Assembly: GCF_003286085.1 (NCBI RefSeq)
Contig: NW_020825369.1
Location: 372,001 to 436,000 of the forward strand
Reading direction: 5' to 3'
Source of the DNA: Drosophila persimilis
Lineage: Eukaryota; Arthropoda; Insecta; Diptera; Drosophilidae
Length of the DNA: 64,000 nt
The stretch's first letter is position 1. Every line of letters starts with the position of its first letter. Of this stretch, positions 56,401 to 64,000 are shown in pieces. The position numbers and the translations under genes are program-made. The notes under the pieces are model-generated. The model was given only the letters and a program-made list of their open reading frames with translations, did not search any database and was not told where the DNA came from.

Positions 56401-59400
56401 TCCTTGGCCATGTTCCTCGGCACTCCATTTATTTAATATTATTTTGCACTTTTTGCTGTTACACTCCCAACACGGCACATTTCGCGGCAGTTGATTGCTT
56501 TTGCTTTTTGCTGCTGGCAAGGTCGCTGCCGATGCAGAGATACACACGCACACGTAGGCGCACACGCCGAGATACATGTACAGATACAGATACAGATACT
56601 CTGGGAACTCTGTTACCAAATTAGCTTGTAAGTCGCAGGTGGAACATGTTCCGATACTCCTCTGGAATTTTATCAATGCATCCCTATCGCTATTGTTATC
56701 GTTATCGTTCGCCGGTTCAGTTGGGCGCTCTTCGAACGACCTTGTCGCCGATTGGATTTGTCACCAATATCTGGCTGTGTGATGAAATTTGATTGACATT
56801 GAGTCAGGGTTAATGTCAGAATGCGAACTAAATAAGGAAACCCAAGGGGAACTGTTAAAGGCTCAAATTGGATGGAGTTACCCTGTGGTGTCCCCCAGGA
56901 AATGATTTCTTCATCATTTTGATGACCAAAACCCACTCCCCGGCGCTCCAATGGATACATTTAATATGTATTTACTTGTCACTCAAGCCGGATCGTGATG
57001 AAAGGTGCGAAAGGGTGACGTTTTATCGGAATGATACGAGTACGAAAAAAAACAACAAAATAAACTGAAGTGAATTTGCATTTAAATCAAAACCGAACCG
57101 CAGCGGGGCCCCACACAGCGCCTGGGCAGGGATCCCGGGGTCTCTGGTCTCGGGTCTGAGGTCTCAGGTCTCAGCCTTTGGGCATCAACAATTTGGAGGC
57201 TCATAAATTATATTTTTGCCTAATTTCTAAGCGCCAACAGACGGAGGAGGGGGGTGGGTAGCGCTGGGTAGTGCTGGGTAGTGGGTATATCAAATTTACC
57301 ATAAAAACTGCATAATTCACTGAAATGTCAGCTTTTGAGTGCTGTGTGGATCCTGTTAAGGTGGTAAAAACGGTTGGGAGCCACAACGACGGTGACGGTG
57401 ACGGTGCCGGTGCCGGCGATGGCGACGGCGACAGCCGCAAGAAAATGTTAGTAGCCCTCAACCCGAAGTCCTCTCCATGTCATTCAAGTGGGTGAGTGGG
57501 AGGGGTTGGGAATGGGGCTGGGGCTGGGGATGCTAATGCAGAAACATTTTCACCGAAGCTCTGCGGCGGGTCACGATTTATCATCATTTGACAAAAAGGG
57601 AACAAAAAGCGAGAGCCAGCCCGAGAGACTGCCAGAGAGACAGCCTGCAGAGAAAAAGAAGGAGCCAACGGAGTAGAGTGATATAGAGATCGGGAATACG
57701 CTAGGAGAGAGGGAGAGAGAGAGAGAGGGGATACAGGTCTCTACTACTCCAGCAGTAAACGGTATTTTTCGTTGCTCTTTCCTCTGTTTTTTTTGTTTTT
57801 TTTTTCGGTGAGCTACTCTTGGGGCGGTCGGTCTTTCAAAGGGAACTGCGAACGGGGACTGGAGGACTGGCGGACTGGCGGCTGCGACACCGACACCCCT
57901 CTCGTGTAGCCACCGACACTTGACGTGTCATTGGAACATTTTATTAGACTTGACAATGAACTTTTGAACCGGCCGGAAGGTGGGTTGGGGTAGGGTCAAA
58001 GCGAAACATTTACATGGCGGGTGGCTCAAGCAAAAAACCAAAAGGTGCCACAAAAGGGAAAACTCTCCAACAAAGTCAAGACCAGACCCGACTTTCACAT
58101 TGAATTTTCGGCTAAGAATGGGAATGGGAAAGTTGGCTGGCGTCGGAGGATCTCCATTCGAAGAGCACTCAAATATTTCCTTCATATAATTATTTATTTA
58201 TGGAATTTCCCACATTCCAGATACATACATAGCTATCCCTACACAGAGAAAAGAATCCTAAGATCCGAATGGTACATTTCATATTCCAATTATATGTATA
58301 TATTTCTTACAAATTTAATGTAGTTTGTTTTTATTTTAAAGATTAATCGTATTAGATTCAATTAAATTTCCCAATGTTTGTTTGTAAAAAACGGAATATA
58401 CATGGGTGTGTTTTTCTCACAGTGTAGGCATGAGTATTTGCTTACAAATGTTTAATCTTTCCAGTCACAAATCACGGTTTGGGCAAATCTATTGGAATCC
58501 CAAAAAATGCATGAAAGCCCTCCTCTCCATTCTCCATCGGATATTTCGATTCAGTAGCCCTCCAATACAATCCAATCGAATCCAATCAGGTAGCCATAAA
58601 GACACCCACTAACGAGTTAAAACAAAACATACAGAAAAAACGGTCGAGATCACCCACGTTCCACGTTCCACGGTACCACGGGACCACGTTCCACGATACC
58701 AACGGTTTCAGTGTACAGTGAGAACCCGAAACAGGGCCGTTTTGGACCATTTATCAGCGAGGGAGATACGTTTACATTTCTATTTCCACTGGTTTTTATT
58801 TAAATGTTAGTCTGGATACTCGTACTGTTGTTGCTGCGATTCCTCCTACAATTTATTGAGGGCAAAAAACATTTCTCAATGTTCGATGTTCGCTGTTCGC
58901 TGTTGGCCTTTTCTTCGACTTGGAATCGAAATAAATCTTATCAAATTAAGTCGAGACAACAACAAAAACAACAACAACAAAAAGCCAAGAAATCGTAGGC
59001 GTGAGCTAGTCGCACCAAATCGAACAGAGACAGATAGATGGATACCAGAGCGAGAGCGAGAGAGAGGTAAAGAGTGGGCGTTCATCCGAGGGCTTGTCGA
59101 GGCTTGTCTGGGGGTTTTTTTTTTTTCGTTTCCTTGGCTTGGGTCTCATTTTGTGATTGGGCAATCGACGACTTGACCAACTTAAATGTGTGTGTTCCCC
59201 CAGAAACGGACAAAAATTGGTCAAATTAATTAAGCCATTTCGACAATTTTGCTTTGCACACAAAATTGCTGGCACATTAAATTGTTTAAATTTAATTTTC
59301 GGTATTTCGTTGACGGAACACCGAAAACCAGTACGATTTTCAGGAAGAAGGTCTCCAAATACTTTTCTTGTGCCTGTGCTGGGGCTTATCTAACATTTTG

Positions 59401-60178
59401 ATTCACGTTTTGTCATTATGGAAAATAAATACAATATATGTATTATACATACATATTCGATCAGGAAGCGAAAAAAGGGCCAACAAGTCCAGCAGATGGG
59501 AGACAGACCCGGACAGACTCATCTCCAATTACAGTGGGCCACATACCAGTGGGGACAAAAAAAATGTGAAGAAATGATAAGTGGCAGAGAGGCCAAAAAG
59601 AAAAAGTTTTGCCCCGAGGCTGGCAAAATATTTGACGCTCGACGAAGAGCGAACACCAACAAAAGCAGCGACAGCTGATCGATCAAATTTCGTCTGCGGG
59701 GCAATCAATGAGAGATCATACGTATACGTATTCGTACCCAATGAAAAGCCACAGTTAATGGGTTAAGAGTTTGCTTCGGTCAAAACTTTTGTGACACACT
59801 TTGTTGACACAAATATTTGGCCCACTGTCTGCCGCGGGGATTTCTCTGCCTCTTTAGGGGCGTACCTTATGAGCACTCTGTCCTGCAACACATAGCCCTC
59901 CAGGATACTGCATTTGTAAAGAATGTATCCCGAATGTGTCATAGCAGATCAAGTTTCATTCAAAACCCGATTGGTATGCAAAGATACATACATAGGTACA
60001 TACATACAAACAATATGCATAAGTATATCTTGCAGCATCGATAACTTTCTCGAAAAACCGACAAAACAATTGCAGCCAATTAATTTGTCATAAGCCAAAA
60101 GCGGTCAAAATCGTTTCTTTCTTCACAATTATGTTGTTGAAGCCCAGACTCAGATATTAACCAAGTGATAACTATGCA

Positions 60179-60209
<31 letters not shown>

Positions 60210-63200
60210 AAGCCAGCAATCCCATTGTGCCCCTCTCGAGCATGCACCCACAATGATTAGATTGCGGACAAACCAATGTCCAACAATTATAAATAACAAC
60301 AGAAATTATAATGCAAAGCCTTCAAATCGAATCGAATCGAAAAGAAAACGAAACGAAACGAAACGAAAGAAAGAAATGCAACGATTGCAGCAGGGGCCTT
60401 CCTTCCCGAATCAGAGTCCGACTCCGACTCCGACTCCAAGTCGAAGAGCAAATTGCATAATTATTGCTACAAATGAAGCTGAGAAAGTGGTACCGCTTGA
60501 ATCGTGATAAAGCGATAATTTCCCCCCCTTTCCACCCCCATCCCGCCAAAAAGTCAACGAAAATGCATTTCACTTTTCTCCAGGTTAGCAAACAAAACAA
60601 AACCAAACCAAAGCTGGCAGCAGCACACTATATTATTATGAAATCCCCCAACAACAATTCACCCACGCCAAAACGAGCGATAAATTCAAAGAGCACAAAA
60701 AACAGAGCGAGCCGCTGCAGAGTGCTGCAGAGCTGCATTTGCAAAAAGATCCATCCGTTCAGCTTCGTTTTCGTTTTGTCTTTGCTGCGGATTGCTTTGA
60801 TTTGTCCAGCATTTCAAGTCCGAGTTCAAAGTTTGCAGTTTTACGGTTTAACGGTTTGAAGAGATCCACACACACACACACAGAGAGCATCCAACCCCCG
60901 CGAAAAGAGGGTGTCTCCACGAATGCAATTCACTTTAAATCATTTTGTTTTACATATCGTGAAGTGCTCTTCCCTGCATGCTTCATTGTATCGTGGAATT
61001 CCCTTACTGAGAGCACTAAAATTGTATCCAATGGTTTCTCTAAGTGGGGACCAACACGATGATAATGAAACCATCTTCAAGTTCATTACATGAGCAGGTA
61101 TTAGTAGCAGAGCCCTGCATGAACATGCAAGCGGCTCAGCGAAGCTCGTAGCGCCATCTTTACTGTGTCAAATCCGAAAATTTCGGGTTTTTTTTCTCGC
61201 TCACTCTGCATTCTCCAGCAAGTTTTCATCCGAATCTGACTGCAGGCAGGATTCGTAATGATCGAAAGCATTCAAGAGGCATGCTTATAGCTGAGAATTT
61301 TCGAATTCTTTCAATTCATGCAGGTCCCTAGTATGTAGCTACCACAGCAACGATGTATCTGTAAGGGTATCTAGCGCTCAACTCTCTTCTGGGGCCTTTT
61401 TTCGCGGCTCTTTCATGCAGTGTGCAGCTCAAAGAAGGAAACAAAAGAGGAAAGTGATATAAACACTAGTTTTGTGGCTACTCATCCTCATAAACGGTAT
61501 TTCCATTTTCATTTTCATCTCAAATAGGCCCAATCACTGTGGGCGTAGGGAGGGGACCTTGACGGAAGCTTGTTTGCACATTTGACAAGCTTTGGGGCAA
61601 CATACATAAATATCTCCCAAGTAACACGTACAACACCGCGGGACTAGGTAAAACATATGTATGTATGGAACGCCGCCCTTCAGCTGGAAAGGAAGTACAG
61701 CAGACAGTTTAACATTAACTTAACAGCTTACTTAACAGAACTGCCCACACATGCACATCCATACACACGACAAATGAGAGAAATATGTACGAGGAGTGAG
61801 AGAGCAGCCGAACGGGCAGCAGCTGCTTGCCAGCATTCAATTGCCGCAGTCTTACGTTACGAGTAATTTGTTGTTGTAAAAGATTTTTTAAGCTTTGCTG
61901 CTGTACTGTATGTCGGAGGAATTCTTTAGTAGAGTACTTATGAAAGGAAATTCGCCCAGGCAATGAGCGGTAATTATGTTGGATAACCTTCTTTCGGCTA
62001 CTGTTTCAGTGCCGCGGGGACTCGAGGTTCGGGAAGCGGAGAGGAGCGGAGCGGAGACAACAAGAAGCAACAGCAGCAGCAGCATTTCGTACAATAAAGC
62101 GTGTTAATCCCGCCCAACGGTTATGAGGCAACCCAGTTAACGGGAGTCGTCGTCGTCGTAGTATTCGTACGCCCTCTTTCGCTGCCTTTGGCGGGGATTA
62201 AGTTTTATTATTTTCAGCTTAATTATTTTACAAGCAAAAATTGAAGAGCGGAAAAAAAACTGTATAAGCTCTTTGTTTTTGTTTTTGTTTTTGCTTTCCC
62301 CAACTGTTGACAGCTGCAGTTTTATCTGGAAAATTGGACAGACACATCAAAGCCGAAGAGTGGTGGAAGGGGAGACGGGGAATTAATAGAAAATATTTTG
62401 CTTGAAGCCAAGGGCCGAACGAAGGCACTGAGCTTTGCCCAAGAGAGAAGAGCGAGGGTGGGAGGGAAGTAGCCGAGAGTGGGAGAGAGGATCGCAGAAA
62501 GCTATAAATAGACTGCGACTAAGGCGACGCGACGCGACGGACGGCCCTGTGTGCAATTGTGTGTGTGTGTGTGTGTGCAGGTTCCTTGGAAAAATGCTGC
62601 CTAGGACAAGTTGCAAGAAATCCCTGCGCTCTGTGTGGGTGGAGTGTTCGGGGGGATGGGCGCGGAGTGGGGGCTAGAGCAGGGCCGGGCCATGCTATTC
62701 GATCCCATGCATCATAGACAGAGATGCTGTTAAATTGATAGCGTGATCGCTGTTGTTCTTGCGTGTCTTGTGTTTTCGCTTTTTGGGTCTCGTCGAATCG
62801 AAGTCGAGAGAGAAGTACTACGAGTATAAACTCAAGGTGCGGCCCTCCCTCTCTCTCTTCCTCTCCCACCGGTGGGGACACTGGAAGGGCGCTATAAGTT
62901 TGCGAGTAGAAAGAAACAGTAGACACTTACCCCTATAACGGTTAATTCTAAGCATTTTGAAAGTAAATTTTTAGTTACCTGAAAATAAATAGAATATTGA
63001 GTTTTTGAGATTATTTTTGTAATATTAAATTGTAATAAATTAAATGAAAAGCTCTATAAATTCAATATAACCAGCTTATGTACATTGTATTATAGAATTT
63101 TTCCGACATCTCCCATCACTAGATGCTGCTTGCCCCACCCAATAATCGCAATTGATGCCTGTCGGAAACTATCGGAATGTTGCCCACTCATACTCATAGA

Positions 63201-64000
63201 CACAATCTATAGGAAAACGTCACTTGGCCCCTTGGGTCTCGCTGGGTCTCGTTGGGGCTGGTTCTGGTTGCCCCCTTGATAAGGTCTAGGTCGCAGAGTC
63301 TGCGGGCGCCCACTTGGATGCAGAAACGGAACGAAGGAGAGCAGAGCAGAGCAGAGCAGAGCTGCCACAAGAAATGCAATTGAGATCGGACATAGGGCTG
63401 GCGGAGCGATAAGAAGAAATTCCATTTATTGGGATTGGGATTGGGATCCGATCCCCTGTTTCTCCTACTCATCGTTTCAGCTTTTTTTTATATTTTTTTT
63501 CCTTGTGCGAGTACTCGTATTTGCTGATTAGCCAGCAGATTGGAGTACGGAGTACGTTGGGTGCGGCTTTAGTACGCGGATTGTAATTGCACGAAATTCC
63601 AAGTCCAATTCCAATAAAAAATGTATTTTTAATTTCATTTATTTTATAAATATCTCCTCCAACACTTAAACCGCTTCGCGCATACCACGACCACACGTTG
63701 CATAAGTCTTGCCGCCTCGAACCAAATTGAAATCAATCAAAATGATGGAGCTCCAGCTCCAGCACCATCTCCAGCTCATCTTTTGATCGCCAAAGCTTTA
63801 ATTATTGACAATTTATCAATCTAACGGCAAATGTTATACAATTGAAGGCCCTTCAGTAACTTTCTCCGCCTCTCTTTCTTTTTGCACACATTTTTCTTCT
63901 GTGGCACGTTGCTGCTTTTTGTTTTGTTTTGGCGAATTGTCTACAATTTATTTTAATATCTTTTAAATAAATAAATAATGCGGGCCACTGCCAAATGGCT
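53463..64000. other. Long noncoding stretch to the right edge
   Basis: No supported gene. Simple repeats include ggttcggatc x3 (54419-54448), a GAGA run (57710-57727), ccagc/cagc (60180-60218), GT (62560-62577) and gcaga (63338-63360). Probably intron or regulatory DNA of the PDZ gene. Confidence 0.35.
60178..60219 (+). repeat. (CAGC)n microsatellite
   Basis: About nine cagc units with one aagc interruption. Confidence 0.8.

Noticed and set aside
62503-62510. TATAAATA as a core promoter on the plus strand
   Set aside because: No initiator at the right distance and no coding region or donor downstream; a chance match in a simple-repeat region.
41466-64000. tRNA or other small RNA genes in the right third
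   Set aside because: No convincing A/B-box pair, anticodon arm or snoRNA box set found by reading; not excluded without a scan with a tRNA/ncRNA model.

Overview
The window looks like a Drosophila genome. It has short GT-AG introns of about 50-75 bp, DINE-1/mini-me type Helitron remnants with GTCY microsatellites, a Tc1-type transposase relic, two MADF-BESS genes, and a long-intron PDZ gene that resembles big bang. In D. melanogaster, stonewall and big bang both lie on chromosome arm 3L, so this is probably Muller element D. The species cannot be fixed from the sequence alone; the obscura group is a guess.

Layout. 28-1234 (minus): 5' part of a secreted, acidic protein built from 44-residue tandem repeats, with a TATA/Inr promoter; it runs off the left edge. 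1750-24790: a compound repeat block of about 23 kb. Its parts are (i) about 40 copies of a 322-bp tandem repeat in five arrays, (ii) five copies of a small two-exon gene with a 56-bp intron, and (iii) four complete and one rearranged inverted-repeat (fold-back) modules, each complete one carrying a nested 220-bp MITE. One module holds a DINE-1 insertion whose empty site is visible in the sister copies.

25364-34871 (minus): a MADF-BESS gene of about 1,002 residues, very probably stonewall (stwl). The first half of its MADF domain is on a separate exon, 6.5 kb upstream of the main exon. The intron holds DINE-1 and Tc1 debris, three tandem repeats of about 456 bp derived from exon 1, and a second, diverged but open copy of exon 1 with a usable splice donor. 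35825-36809 (plus): a second, small MADF-BESS gene, divergent from stwl.

37570-41465 (minus): the five terminal exons of a PDZ protein with two C-terminal PDZ domains of the IL16/PDZD2 type, probably bbg. 41466-64000: long AT-rich, simple-repeat-bearing sequence without convincing long coding regions, taken as intron or regulatory DNA of that gene. A good candidate 93-nt cassette exon lies at 53370-53462, and a candidate promoter plus noncoding first exon at 51536-51780.

The most unusual object is the compound array. It combines an amplified spliced gene, a satellite-like repeat and long inverted repeats in one unit. That architecture resembles known amplified-gene/hairpin-RNA conflict systems, but a function here is only inference.
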